Shown here in pieces: positions 11,443-22,941 of a DNA stretch of 64,000 bases. The DNA lies in NCBI GenBank assembly GCA_006176705.1, contig QRFJ01000755.1, forward strand, positions 1,529,160 through 1,593,159. The letters run 5' to 3'. The notes under the pieces are model-generated. The model saw only the letters and a list, made by a program, of their open reading frames with translations, did no database searches and had not been told where the DNA came from. A program made the position numbers and the translations under genes. How positions within the stretch are numbered: the stretch's first letter is position 1; each line of letters opens with the position of its first letter. The stretch is from Cocos nucifera. Taxonomy: Eukaryota > Streptophyta > Magnoliopsida > Arecales > Arecaceae.

Positions 11443-12408
11443 TTTTTTAAATATTATATAATTTTAAAATTTAATGTTCATCTTCATCGTTCATCATCTA
11501 AATAATTATCATTAGAGTGTCATCGCAAAAGGTTGCCTCGATCCCATGGCCCTAGCTTCATCGATTAAAAAAATTTGATTTCGACGATCACGAATGATGA
11601 TGCGATGATCTGATAGATGGAGACCTTCGATGGACTTAAAAATCTAGAATAATGATCTTGATGATGTTTGTAGCATACTATCAAAATTTTACTTCAATCG
11701 AATATCGTTATCATGGTTAATTTAGTACGAAATGATTTCGACCGTTAAATTAGCAACAAGTGATCAAAGGGTTAAACGGCATCCGATTATGAGATAATTT
11801 TTTAGTTAAATATTTTTTGTTATAATTTTAAATATTTTATATGGAGATGATAGTAAAATTTAAATTATTTTTGTATAAACTATTCATATTGAACAGATAT
11901 TATAAAAGCACGAGCATAACAATTAGTGAAGTTTCAAAATGGTTATCAGGAGATGTATAGTTTTAAGTCATTCTTAATCTTATGAGTTGAATTTTATAAT
12001 CACCATCGTAAAAAATGATTAAAGTAGTAGCCAAGATCATTCATAAAAAAAATAATCTCATAATCGGACACCATTTGATCTTTTGATCAATCATTTATCA
12101 TTTAATGGTCGAAACTAATCTATACTAAATTGACCAAGATAATGATATTCGATTGAAGTAAAAATTTGATAGTATGCTACAAACATCACCGAGATCATCA
12201 TTACAGATTTTTGGATCCATCAGAGATCTTCATTTATCAGATCATCGTATCGTCGTTCGTGATCATCGAAATCAAATTATTTTAATCGACGAAGCTAGGG
12301 CCATCGGATCGAGGCTATCTTTTGCGATGACATTCTAATGATAATTATTTAGATAATGAACGATAAAGATGGATATTAAATTTTAAAATTATATAATATT
12401 TAAAAAAT
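11443..12408. repeat. Long inverted repeat (foldback) inside the CACTA element
   Basis: The left arm 11443-11803 and right arm 12042-12408 are reverse complements at roughly 80-90 percent by eye. For example 'aaataattatcattag' at 11499 meets 'ctaatgataattattt' near 12335, and 'tccgattatgagat' at 11782 meets 'atctcataatcgga' near 12055. The spacer is about 238 bases. No open frame is apparent. A transcript would form a hairpin of about 360 base pairs. It splits the right subterminal array, so it is either a nested foldback/MITE or a captured inverted duplication. Confidence 0.85.
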
Positions 12409-12417
12409 ATATATATA

Positions 12418-12706
12418 TGACAGCGGTTATAATTAACCGCTGTCATAAATTAGATTATAGTAACGATTTCTACTAATCGCTGCTATAGGTTCAACTTATG
12501 ATAGCGGTTACAATGAACCGTTGCTATAGATCTGACCTACGATAGCGATTTTTGTTAACCGCTGCTATATGTCGAACCTATAGCAGTGGTTATAAAAATC
12601 GGTGCTATAGGTCTGACCTATAGCAGTGGATAACAAAAATCGCTGCCGTAGGTGCTATGGCAGCGATTTCAAAAACCACTGCCATAGTAAGGGCTGCCAT
12701 AGGCCA
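12418..12706. repeat. CACTA right subterminal repeats, terminal block
   Basis: About twelve copies of the 'tatggcagcggtt' word in both orientations lead into the right terminal inverted repeat. Confidence 0.85.
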
Positions 12707-12723
12707 TTTTTATAATAGTGATT

Positions 12724-13092
12724 ATAGAAAGGTTTCATCATTTTAAGCTAAAAATAAGATCCAAGTAAAACGAGAGAAACCATCTGCTATCATAAGTTCA
12801 TATCTATTTTCTTCTAGGCTTGTGGTCCTAATAGGTCCAAATAAGTCCATATGAATCAATTCTAAGGATGGGTCTAGAAATTGAAAGAAGATTTTTCGAT
12901 TTAAAAGAGCTTCTAGTTTATTTTTCAAGTTGACATACACAAATTTATTTTTGAAATTCATCTAATCTTTTATAAGATCTATTTTGATAAATTTTGAAAT
13001 CAAATTCATGCTAGCATGACCTAATTTAGGATGCTATAACCAACTAGTCTTGTTAACTTTGGTATCTATTGTAACTAGATATTGACTATTCT
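12724..13092 (-). pseudogene. copia GAG-pre-integrase and integrase N-terminal part (SIRE-like element 1)
   Basis: The open stretch 12743-12961 gives 'LIHMDLFGPIRTTS' followed by 'MIADGFSRFTWILFLA', the start of the catalytic core with the first acidic residue block (MDLFGP...D.FSRFTW). The part before it, in broken frames to about 13090, corresponds to the zinc-binding GAG-pre-integrase region. The gene is cut at 12723 by the CACTA insertion and resumes at 7280. Confidence 0.85.
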
Positions 13093-13560
13093 TCATACAA
13101 AATTATTTAGATCAACCTTATAGATATTGCCATATCTATATCTAATAAGTACAATACCATTATTATTGGGACTAGAAACAATGCATATCAAAAATTCCAA
13201 AGCAACTTTAAAATTTATGTCATAAAGTTGGCTACTACCAAGCAAATTATATTTGAAACTATCTACTAATAATACATTCACAATATAGGTAGGAGTGATA
13301 TAAATATTATCAATTCCGATGATGTGCCCTTTACCATTATTGCCAAAGGTTACCATTCCTCCATCCTTAGTTTCAAGGATGATAAATTATGACTTATCAT
13401 CCATCATGTGCCTTAAACAGGTATTATCAAGTTATCGTCTCATTTTTCTTCCTTTGGCTGCAAGACATACCTACAAGAAAAGATTAAGTTGTAATTTTAG
13501 GTATCCAAACTTTCTTGGTTCCTTTAAGACTAGTTACAATAATTTCTTTTGTAACTCAAT
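13093..13560 (-). pseudogene. copia protease region (SIRE-like element 1)
   Basis: 13093-13356 reads 'GGMVTFGNNGKGHIIGID' then 'VNVLLVDSFKYNLLGSSQL', the conserved block after the aspartic protease active site. The active-site stretch itself (D-S/T-G in working copies) is decayed to 'NTCLRHMMDD' in another frame near 13410. The protease would cut the Gag-Pol precursor. Confidence 0.78.
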
Positions 13561-13659
13561 TTTTTTTAACTTTATTGTTATTTAATTTTCTAAAATCACA
13601 AGTATATGCTTTATATCCAAGTTTCTCACAACAAAAATAAGTAATATTTTGAGATGCAA

Positions 13660-14960
13660 TTGATGAAGATTTAATAAAAAAGTTTTTCAGAAGTTTTTAT
13701 TAAAAGTAGCTCTTTGGTTGCTTAAAATCATTTACAGTTTTTCAAAACTATAAGTAAAGTTTTCAACAATGGGTTTAAGTTTTTCAATCTCTTTCTTCAA
13801 ATCTTGATTTTCTTTGAGTAAAGATTTTTTCTTTCAAATAATCTTCCTTTTCTTTAGTCAAAACATGATTAGATCTTTTAAGTTCTTTATTTTTTAAATC
13901 AAACTTTTTGAATTCATCCAAAAGATCATAGAATGTATCTTGTAATTCATCAAATATAAAGTCAAGCTTAGTTTCAGAAGTTACCTGCACCTTTTATGTT
14001 ATAAGGCATAGATTTGTCACTTGTTTTATTTCTTCATCAGAGCTTGTGCCTTCATTATCGCTCCAAGTAGCCATCATACCCTTCTTCTTGATGTTTTTTG
14101 AAAATTTCTTGAGGAGAGGATAGTTAATTTTGAAGTGCCCCAATTTATAATAGTCATAACATATGAGCTACTCCTTTTTTTCTCCTTCCCCTTGCTTGGC
14201 TCACCCTTTGAGAAAGATTTTCTTCTAAAGTTTTGCCTCTTTTTTCTCATTAATCTTCTAATTAAACTTCTAAGTGATGAGTACCATATCCCCATCCTCT
14301 TCTCCTTCGTCCGACTCCTAACTATCTTCCTCATCTTTTGCTATGGATTTGAAGATAATAGTCTTTTTTTTTTCTTACTTCCTCTTCATTGTTTTGCTTC
14401 ATAGCTAACTTATGAGAGAACCAAGAAGTTCTTTCAAGGGCAGAGTATTGAGATCATTGGCTTCTTGAATGGCTGTTATTTTAGCCTTCCAAGCTCTAAG
14501 AAGTGACCTAAGGATTTTTCGAACAAGCTCATTGTTAATATAAGATTTTTCTAAACTTTTAAGACTATTAATAATATTAGTGAATCTAATAAATATTTTA
14601 GTAATAGATTTATTTTATTCTATTTTAAATAATTTATATTTATGAATAAGTATATTTATTTTAGATTTTTATACTTGATGAGTACCCTCATGGGTAACCT
14701 CTAACCTATCTCATAGTTTTTTTTGTAGAATTACTAGTAAAAGTTTTATTAAATTTATTAGCATCAATAGAGCAATAAAAAATATTCATGGCTTTTGCAT
14801 TTAGCTTAGCCATTTTGTTATCTAGGTCATCTGAATCCTCTTCAGGTTTGGGAGTGACAATGCTATCTACCATGATTATGGGTGTGTGTGGGCCATGATA
14901 TTGCAAATGTCAAAATCAAGTGCTTAAATAAAAATATACATGTGTAATTTTTAATATGTG
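13660..14960 (-). pseudogene. copia gag (SIRE-like element 1)
   Basis: Starting near 14935 and read leftward: 'DDLDNKMAKLNAKAMNIFYCSIDANKFN' type nucleocapsid core (14706-14860), a helical region with many frameshifts (14400-14700), a remnant zinc knuckle 'CYDYYKLGHFKINYP' (about 14155-14110, in which the second Cys and last Cys are lost), and a lysine/glutamate-rich coiled-coil segment (13784-13990). Gag forms the particle that packages the element RNA. Deletions and stops make it non-functional. Confidence 0.78.
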
Positions 14961-15083
14961 TAGTTTATGCCATTAAACAAAAAAGGTCTATTGATTAATT
15001 ACCTCTCGCTAGTGACACACCAATTTAGACTGCCATCCAATCTTTTTCTCTTGATCATTAGATAAAAAAATGCTAAGTATCAA

Positions 15084-15095
15084 GCTTTGATATCA
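15084..15095 (-). other. Primer binding site, copia element 1
   Basis: The minus strand reads TGATATCAAAGC, two changes from the TGGTATCAGAGC complement of the initiator methionine tRNA 3' end. It lies five bases inside the LTR edge, which fixes the orientation of the element. Confidence 0.75.
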
Positions 15096-15181
15096 CTTAT
15101 TGTTCAGATAGACAATCCAAAAAAGGAATGAATTTAATTTTTTAAAAATTTAAAATTTGCTATACACAATAATTAAGCTAA

Positions 15182-16197
15182 GGCTTTGTTTGGGATTGCT
15201 ATTAGTAATACAGATTTTAGAGGTTTTGAAAGTAGAGCTTTGAGAAGTATAGTTTTTGAAAGTAGAGTTTTTATAAAAAGCTATTTACTATTTGATAAAT
15301 ATATTAATAAAGTACTTTGAAACTTTAACATATATTTAGTAACTAAAATAAAAATTTTTTTTAGTATGATAAAATAACAATAAAAGATATTGTATAGTAT
15401 TATATAGTAGAGAATAACATAATATAATATATTATATTATATATTAAAATATTATTATATTATATAATATTATAATCATATAATGAACATAATATTGTTA
15501 TCTAATATAATAATCTAATTATATTATATTATTATTAATATTATATTATATTATTATAATATACTAATATTATAATAGATTATATTATATATTTATAATA
15601 TAAATATTATTATATTTGAAAGTACTATTTTATTATATAATATTATTATCTTTTAATATAATAAATATAATATTATACTATAATATAATATTATTATAGT
15701 TATGATGTAATATATAATGTAATATAAAATAATAGATTATAATCTAATCTAAGAATAAATTATAATATAATAGATTATATTATATTATTAGTATTATTAT
15801 TATATCAAATTATATTTTTATAATATAATAATACTATAATAGATTATATTATATATTTATAATATATCATAACATTAATTTATTATTATATTATATTATA
15901 TTATATTTATAGTATAATAATATAGAATGATATAAGATGCAATTATGAGATTTGTTAATGAGCATTTTGATTATTTAATTTTTTTTAAAATCAAAATGGC
16001 TTTCCAATATTAGCCAGGAAGTCCTTTTAGGAAAAGCTTCAAAATGAAGCTTTTTTTCAAGTAGATCTTTTCAACTTTTTGACAAAGCCAAAATATTTTT
16101 TTTAATTTTTTATCAAATATTATTATATCATCTAAAAGTACTTTTAGAGCATTAGAAAGTGCTTTTTGATGTTCAAAAAGCTTAGCTAAAAGAGGCC
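15182..16197. mobile_element. MITE-like insertion in the LTR (TAA target duplication)
   Basis: Alignment by eye with the related LTR at 45600-45700 shows an extra block starting GGCTTTGTTTGGGA and ending, read inward, GGCCTCTTTTAGCT. It is flanked by TAA on both sides (15179-15181 and 16198-16200). A 3-bp TAA duplication and such termini fit the PIF/Harbinger (Tourist) type, though the terminal repeats are imperfect. The middle (15400-15920) is almost pure A/T '(tataatatta)n'. No transposase is encoded. Confidence 0.65.
15400..15925. repeat. AT low-complexity tract
   Basis: More than 500 bases made nearly only of 'tataatatta'-type words form the interior of the MITE-like insertion. Confidence 0.85.
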
Positions 16198-17350
16198 TAA
16201 GTGAAGTATGTGAGTGAGATCTATATGATTAACAAGAATATAAAGATATAATTAATAAGTAATAAAAGTAAATAATAAGGTATAAATAAATACTAAATTT
16301 TTATAGTAGTTCGATACCAAACTCAACACCTATATTCACTTTTTAAGCCATCTGTAGGAATTCTACTATAATCTCTCCTTAGAATGTAGCTTGATTATTT
16401 TCTAGGCTCATAATAAAGCTCAGTTAATTTTCTCGATGAAAATCAATCAAACTACATCTACAAGCCAATCCTAGGCTCACACAATAAGTACATTCTAATT
16501 CAAGGCTTGGATGGGCCTATCCCCAAGTTTCAATCCTAATTGAAACTTGTTTACAGTAAAGAAATTAGAATACAAAGAATAAGACAACAAAAAGCTCCTA
16601 AATAAGTAAATAGAAAAGATGATGAGGCTCTTGAAGATCATGTTGAGGAAGCTTAATAATTAAGTGCTAAAAATCACTTGAATGCTTCAAGAATTTGGTG
16701 GTTGGCAATATAAAATTCTTTCTTGAATGCTCACTTAATGAACTTAAATTTTCTCTCTCTTGGCTCTTCTATTTATTTGATAGCCTTTTAAATCTTTTAA
16801 AATATCCAAAAGATTGTTTCTAGCTATTACGGATCAACAACTAGCCATTAGAGCTATCGGCCATAGTCAAGTTGACTCGAAATAAAGTAGGATTTAACTT
16901 AAGGTAACTACAAGTCAGCTCGATCAAAGTAGGGATTGATTCAAGATTTGGCTAGAAAAATATAATTCTCTAACTCTTCTGAGAGAGTCGACTCAAGACC
17001 AAATAAAAATCGACTCAAGATCAGTACTGAAGAATTTTACTCTTTATCTGTCTGAAAGAGTCTACCTGATAAATCTATGGGTCAACTCTCAAATTGCGTC
17101 ACCTCATATTTGCATGCCAGAGTCAACTCTTTGAATCTTGGGTCAGCTTTTGACCTCTTTCACTTGATTTCTTATAATGTAACTTCTTTCATCTATTTTT
17201 TTTGGTTTTATAACTTGTAAATCATGAAATACTTTCTAAGAGTGACTTTAGCTTCTTAAAACAATCTTAACATGAACTTCAATAATATATTAGTACCAAA
17301 ATAAATATTTAAATATTTTATATTCATCAAAATTAATTATTGGATCAACA

Positions 17351-18158
17351 TCTAATAATTTTAATTACCATATTTGGATTTGACTACTTGATCTTTCTTA
17401 TATTTGTTGGAGACTGTTGGGTCAATTCAATTTAAAGTCAAAGTTTAGGTCCACTACTTGACCAAGGATCCTTTTGCCACTATTGTTAAAGCCATTAATG
17501 AAATCTACCATTGATTAGAAAAACTAATTTGAGAGACTTATATAATTTTAACTTTGGTGTGAGAAGACTTTAGAGTTTGCCCAGAAGTGCTAGAGATTAT
17601 GATGAAAGAAACTCCAAGAGCTAGGGTGATAATAGCGTTGATTCTACTCATAGAGGAGTTGACTCAAAGCCTTCAAACATGTAGCAATATGAGTGTGCAT
17701 GTCTTGATGACAATTTAAGTTACATGAAAAGGTTTTGTGAATGCATAGCTATTGCAGAATCCTCAAAGATAAAAATTATTTCAAGTATTTTTATTCTTTG
17801 AAATTGCATGCCTAATAAGAACCTAATACTATGCATAACCACGTTCACCAAGGTTTTGTGGGAGATTGATATTCCATGTGGACTAGGAAAGATGTTTTTA
17901 CAAAAGCCTTAATATTCTCTTTTTTAGCCTAAAGAAAAGAGCTAGGAGACGGATGCAAATTTGTTACTATCTAATATCTTCTTTGATTGCATATATATGT
18001 CTTCAACTAAATATTGTTTGTTTATAAGATTAAATGTGTTAGATAACATATGAAGATACTTATTTTAGAGAAAAGTTGGGAGACCAACACAGCTTACCTG
18101 GGATTAGGTTTTGGAGGATGTGTTTCCTATGTATGATACCACTATATAGGTTATATAT
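17351..18158. other. Unassigned non-coding stretch
   Basis: No LTR end, transposase or protein similarity was recognised. Broken A/T-rich sequence lies between the copia LTR and the hAT element. Confidence 0.4.
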
Positions 18159-18166
18159 GATATACC

Positions 18167-19410
18167 TAGGGCTGGAACTGGGTCGGGCTGGGCTGAATCA
18201 TACCCCTACTTGAGCTCGATCTGAAATAATTTTTTGGGCTCCGGGCCAGGCTTAGGCCTTTTTTTTTTGAAAAAATACAAGTCCAAGCTTGGCCCTTCCC
18301 CAATTGGGCCAATCTACTCAGTTCCCGCATCCTCATGGGTGATGGGGGTGACGATGATGGAGCACGATGGAGATGGGGGTGGTGACGTCGATGGAGCGCG
18401 ATGGAGGGAATGGGGTGACGATAGGGGTAGTGACGTTGGTGGTGACATTGATGGAGCATGATAGAGGGAGGGCGACGATGGGGTGGTGACATCGATAGAG
18501 CATGATGGAGGAGGGGGCGACGATTATAGAGCATGATGGATGGAGAGGGCAACAATGGAGGCAGTGACATTGACGGAGCGCAATGGAGGGAGAGGACGAT
18601 GATGGAGCCAGCAATGATGGAGCATGATGGCGGGAGGGGCATGACAGAGGTGGGAGAGGAGAAGACTGAGGTGAATTCTTGAATGCTTGTGTTAGTGCTA
18701 GGGGTGGCGACAACGAGGCACGATAGAGGGAGAGGCATGATAGCGGTAGGGGAGAAGGCGATGGAGATGGGTTTTTGAGTGCCTATAGGGTCATCAATGA
18801 TGATGGGGCATGATGGAGGGAAAGACACGATGGAGGCGGACTTGTGGAAAGGACAGCACCTGTAGGTTGTGGGAGATAGGTGGGGATAGCCCGACACCAT
18901 TGAGGATCGAGAGGAGAGCAATGACAGAGACTGGTGGGAGAGCATGCAGGACGTCAGGAGAGCAGGGAGGATCGGGATGAGCGAGGACGGTGATGGTCGA
19001 TGGATGGGGCTAGGGCTCTTCAAGATAAGACCTCGATAGAAAAAATCAAGACTCGAAAGGAAGCCGAATGGAAGCTTTCTAAAATTTGATTAATTGGTTA
19101 ACTCAATTTAAGCTAACAGTTCAATTTGGGCTAACTCAAGTCATTTATTTAAGTTCAATCAATTTAAATAAAAATTTAGGCTGAAATAAAAAGTTTTGGC
19201 TCATGATCAGGTTAAAATTTAGGCTTGAGCTCAGGCCGAGTCCAGGTCTGAGCCAGGCCAAAGGTAGGCCTGAGCCTAGCTTAAAAATAAAACAGATCCT
19301 ATTTTTGGCCCGAGACTGATCTAAATGATTTCGGATTGAGCTTGAAGCCCAAGCCAAAGTCGGCCTGGTCCGATGGGCCTTAGGCCGGCTCGAGCCTACT
19401 TCTAGCCCTA
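18167..19410. mobile_element. Non-autonomous hAT-type element
   Basis: The left end TAGGGCTGGAACTGGGTC and the right end read inward TAGGGCTAGAAGTAGGCTC form imperfect terminal inverted repeats. Both are flanked by the identical 8-mer GATATACC (18159-18166 and 19411-19418), the target duplication length of the hAT superfamily. The subterminal zones are rich in 'gggctcgg/gcctgagc' words. The inside is a G-rich minisatellite and encodes no transposase. The 285-residue open frame on the minus strand is a by-product of that repeat. Confidence 0.88.
18330..18990. repeat. G/A-rich minisatellite inside hAT element
   Basis: Variable units of about 50-60 bases are built from 'gatggagcatgatggaggg', 'aggggcgacgatgg' and 'ggtgacatcgatgg', repeated about twelve times. 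On the minus strand this produces Ser/Pro/His-rich open frames without similarity to known proteins. Confidence 0.8.
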
Positions 19411-19418
19411 GATATACC

Positions 19419-22090
19419 CTTATGTTGCTGTTGAAAATAGGGTGGATAGGTAGGCTAGCTATTTTGCTCGATAGAGATAGAAAAGCTTAGCTTGGCACTA
19501 AAGTGGATTTGCAACTATAGAAAATAATCAAAAGATTGCCGGACATGTCTGGCATGGATCCTTTAACGCTTATGTTAGATAGATTTTTGAGATAAAATAG
19601 AAGCTATGAGAGAAAGAGAAGTATTATGTATCGGATATTTTTGGTTGTATCAGATCCCTTGTGCCTTATATTTATAGAGACGAGTATGAGAATCTTTGTG
19701 ATTGAGATCATGAGATTATCAGACGAGTGAATGAGCTCTTTCCTTATTTGTTAATCAAAATGGTGAAAATATGCCTTGTAAGATGTGCTATAATTTAAGC
19801 ACTTGCTTTATATGCTAGTTGATTACGATATTTCTTTTTGGATGGACTGAAATCATAGTAGGCTATAATCATTTGTTGATTATTTGGAGATTTCATTGAT
19901 CGTTGATTTCGATAGACATATGTCATCATCTAATTAAGTGAGTTGAGCTGTCAAGCAAGAATTTTGGGACAGTAAATTTGAGCTGCATCACCTTCATCAT
20001 ATCATACATGGATTAATATTACGCTAATTGTATGATATACCCTTTTAAAATATTCAACGACATTATAATACATGAAATCAAAAGAATAATATGCATATAT
20101 ACAAATTAATGTAAAATTTTCATTAACTTTTTAGGAGGATGATCAGGACCTAAATGTCCCTTAATCTACCTAAGGAGGAAGGCTACATAATCCCCTAGCA
20201 CTATGCCATGTTTAAATTTCTCCATAAGACCCTGTGCTATACATGTAAAATAATTCAGCATGCATGTAATCTCAGAATAACTTGATGCTGAAACCTAAGA
20301 CCTGTGTGAGTAGAGATGGATGGCAATCACTCGAGATAATTTTTTGCACGAAAAAAAAAGAGACACTCTGCTATGTAGATGGTTAGTTATCTAAATTGGT
20401 GTGGTACCCATGGAATGGAGAAACCTGCTCCACCTCAAACCAACCTACCTCCAGTGTATTGCACCTCAAATTCTATACAGTGCACGTAATACAAAGCTTT
20501 TTTATTTCACTAAATCGCAATCTAGATCTTCGAATCTCTTGGCTGATAATATAGCGAAGCCTTTTTCTATGAAGCTTTTATGGTTGGGGTTGATAAACAG
20601 TTGATGATGTGAGCCCCAGGCAGATGAGCTAGCTGTCCTTCTCATTTGGACCCTGATGTGGTACTGCTTCACTTGTTACTGCATCTCTCGTAGATTTAAA
20701 TTAGGTGTACCACTAGGTTTGTTTAGATGCTCATGGGAATTTTATAGACCGGTCCCAGAGTAGCTGCCGGTCATTATATGTACATTAGATAGATCTTAAA
20801 TATTTATATACAAATCAAAAATTAAATAATATTTTTTAATTAATTTTTTAAATAAAATTTTAAATTATTATAAATAATATCAAAATAGATTTAACGCATG
20901 ATCTATATGCACTAGAGGACACTGCAGCATAAACTCATTTAAATTGATCATGGATTGATGGTTATATTTATGATTAAATTTATGATATTTATATTTAAAT
21001 TTGAAAAATTTTGAATCCTTAGACTAGCAAGGATGTCAAGACTAAGCGATAGAAATATATGAAAACCCATGAGAACAAATGCATAGTCCCATATTATCTC
21101 TACATTAGATAGATTTTGGATATTTGCGTAAAGATAAAGAATGTAAATAATATTATTAATTAGTTTTTTTTTTTGGATGAGATTCCGAATTGTTGCACTT
21201 TATGGTAAAGTCCCAACTTTTGGCATCATAAGGGGAAAAGGTTTAGGCAAGGTTACCTTTGGAACACAATGTATTGGTGGTCGAAGTTATCACAAGAATA
21301 ATGAGGTGAGCTACAATCATTTAGGTTGTTAGTTTTGGGCTAGGCTAAGTTATAGTTCTGGAGGAAAAGAATTTAAATTGGGTCTAATGAAAAGATATAA
21401 TAGGTGGATGAGAGTAGTCTAATAACTACTTGATTCTATTTATAAGTTGATTGATAATTTATATATTCCATTTAAGCACTTATATATCAATACCAACACA
21501 CAACCCTAGCCATCGTCCAAGCTTCCCAATCTGGCTGCCGCTCCATGCCTCCCATCCGAAGGAGATGAAAATAAAGGAAAGACATAAAATTAGGAGAAAA
21601 TATAGGAATTAAAAATTAATGAAAACAAAGGGAAGGCATAAAAAATTAAAATGTAAGACCCTTTTCTATGTAGATTGATGATTTTTTTTCTTTTTGCTTT
21701 CTTTTCTTTTCATTTTATTCTCTTTTTCAATGATCTGTGAGGAAGGAGAGCACGTGAGGGAGCTCGGAGGGGTTTCTTAGGTTTGAGATGGGGTTTTTTC
21801 TCAAGCATATGGGATGTTGTGTGAGTTGTGAAACTTTGTCCCTTGTGGTTTTGAGAGCTTAATCTTGGTACAAACACAATACTTTGTAGGGTTCAGAGAT
21901 TTTTGATCATAAGGATTCTTCTTTGACTAAAAGTGTTCAATTTATGGAGTTTTATTCTTATGATAATATGAATATGAATATAAATGAGGGTTAATTGGGT
22001 AGGTTTGGGTACTCGATCGGTATATTTAAATGGGACAGGTGTGGCATTTTTGTTTAATTTTATATGTAGGTTTGGATGAGTTCAGGTAGA
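19419..22090. other. Unassigned intergenic stretch
   Basis: No gene is recognised. Near 19670 'gccttatatttatagagacg' looks like a promoter, and 19530-19570 resembles promoter-proximal sequence of other plant LTR or transposon fragments, but no ends could be set. The short open frame at 20401-20604 shows no family features. 20800-21200 is A/T-rich with 'tacattagatagat' repeated at about 20780 and 21105. Confidence 0.35.
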
Positions 22091-22569
22091 GATGTGCATA
22101 GTTTAGTTCATCGATTTAGGCTCAATTTTCAAACCGAATCGATTTGAGTCAGTTTTCAAAAATCATCGATCATATAGAAAAATCGGTTCAAACTGCACTA
22201 CAAAATCGATTCAGTTTTGTTTGATTTATCAGGTTGCGGTTATTATGCTTATGTCAAATAGACAGCATATAGGATAGGTTAAATATGCAATTTATAAGAT
22301 GAACTAAATAGGCTAAATATAGAAGTAATAAACCGACGGAGTTAGGGCAAAGTATAAATGAACCAGTGGCAGTCCATATATGTATATACCCATGGTCGAT
22401 TCAGTTTGAATCGGTTTTTTCTAAATTAAAATTGAAATCAAACTGATTTTTTTGGTTTCTAATATTTTTAAACCAACATCGAACCAAATTTGAAAAAATT
22501 AATCCAAATCAAATCAAAATTAGTAGTTTAGGTCGGTTTTGCGGTCTAATTAGTTTCCTTACACACCCC
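22091..22569. mobile_element. Candidate MITE (weak)
   Basis: The left edge 'gatgtgcatagtttagttc' and the right edge read inward 'ggggtgtgtaaggaaacta' are loosely similar. Both sides carry 'aatcggttt/aaccgattt' words in opposite orientation, the style of small hAT-type MITEs. No clean target duplication was found, so the ends are approximate. Confidence 0.35.
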
Positions 22570-22941
22570 ATGTTTTGGATTGGAAGATTATAAATAGATT
22601 CAGGTTCGATATGGCAAATCTTGCAGGTATCCTATCCATTGCCATCCCTACCATGTCCTATTGAGAGTGTCCATTTGGCACGTCTTTAATTTATTTTTAG
22701 TGCTTGCTAAGAATGGCATGTGTTAATTTAAAGAGAATAGGAGAGATGTCATTGAGCATTGAGTTTTGTTATTATAATCATATAAAATTTTATTTAAGAT
22801 TTTTTAAATCTTATATATATATATATTTGATAAATCATGGACAACAAACGATCAATCCTTATACAATAGCATTCTACAATACATTGTATAAAAGGTGTAT
22901 GCAGGGATAAAGAATGTGTACTGGGATTGGTCAATCAATAG

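Larger units (their letters stand above)
7284..12720 (-). mobile_element. CACTA (En/Spm) DNA transposon
   Basis: The left end reads CACTACTACAAAAAA and the right end, read inward, CACTATTATAAAAATGG, the terminal inverted repeats that name the superfamily. Both ends are flanked by ATT (7281-7283 and 12721-12723), the 3-bp target duplication expected for CACTA. Next to each end are arrays of short, often inverted copies of a 'tatggcagcggtt' word, the subterminal repeats that bind transposase. The inside holds a decayed Ptta/En/Spm-type gene on the minus strand, GC-rich minisatellites and a foldback repeat. No catalytic TNP2-like domain was seen, so it looks non-autonomous. Confidence 0.92.
4790..17350 (-). 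mobile_element. SIRE/Maximus-like Ty1-copia retrotransposon 1 (interrupted, truncated at 3' end)
   Basis: Read on the minus strand from right to left: 5' LTR (15101-17350), PBS, gag, protease, integrase, reverse transcriptase, RNase H, then loss of similarity near 4800-4960. The motif string 'GYSSSSKAYRVFNKR' in the integrase tail and the wording of the RNase H tail are characteristic of the SIRE/Opie group of plant copia elements. No 3' LTR was found at the left end. Two later insertions sit inside it: a CACTA transposon in the integrase gene and a MITE-like element in the LTR. Many stops and frameshifts show that it is dead. Confidence 0.85.
15101..17350 (-). repeat. 5' LTR of SIRE-like copia element 1 (with nested insertion)
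   Basis: On the minus strand it begins TGTTGATCCAATAATTAATT (from 17350) and ends at 15101 next to the PBS. Without the insertion at 15182-16197 it is about 1.23 kb. It shares its edges and internal words ('atagtagttcgata', 'aggctcataa') with the LTR at 45536-46960, so both are one family. The part at 16960-17130 carries several 'gtcgactc' words. No coding. Confidence 0.82.

Noticed and set aside
18166..19023. The longest single open frame (285 codons, minus strand) as a host gene
   Set aside because: It is the complement of a G/A-rich minisatellite inside a hAT element, low-complexity (Ser, Pro, His), and lacks any domain.
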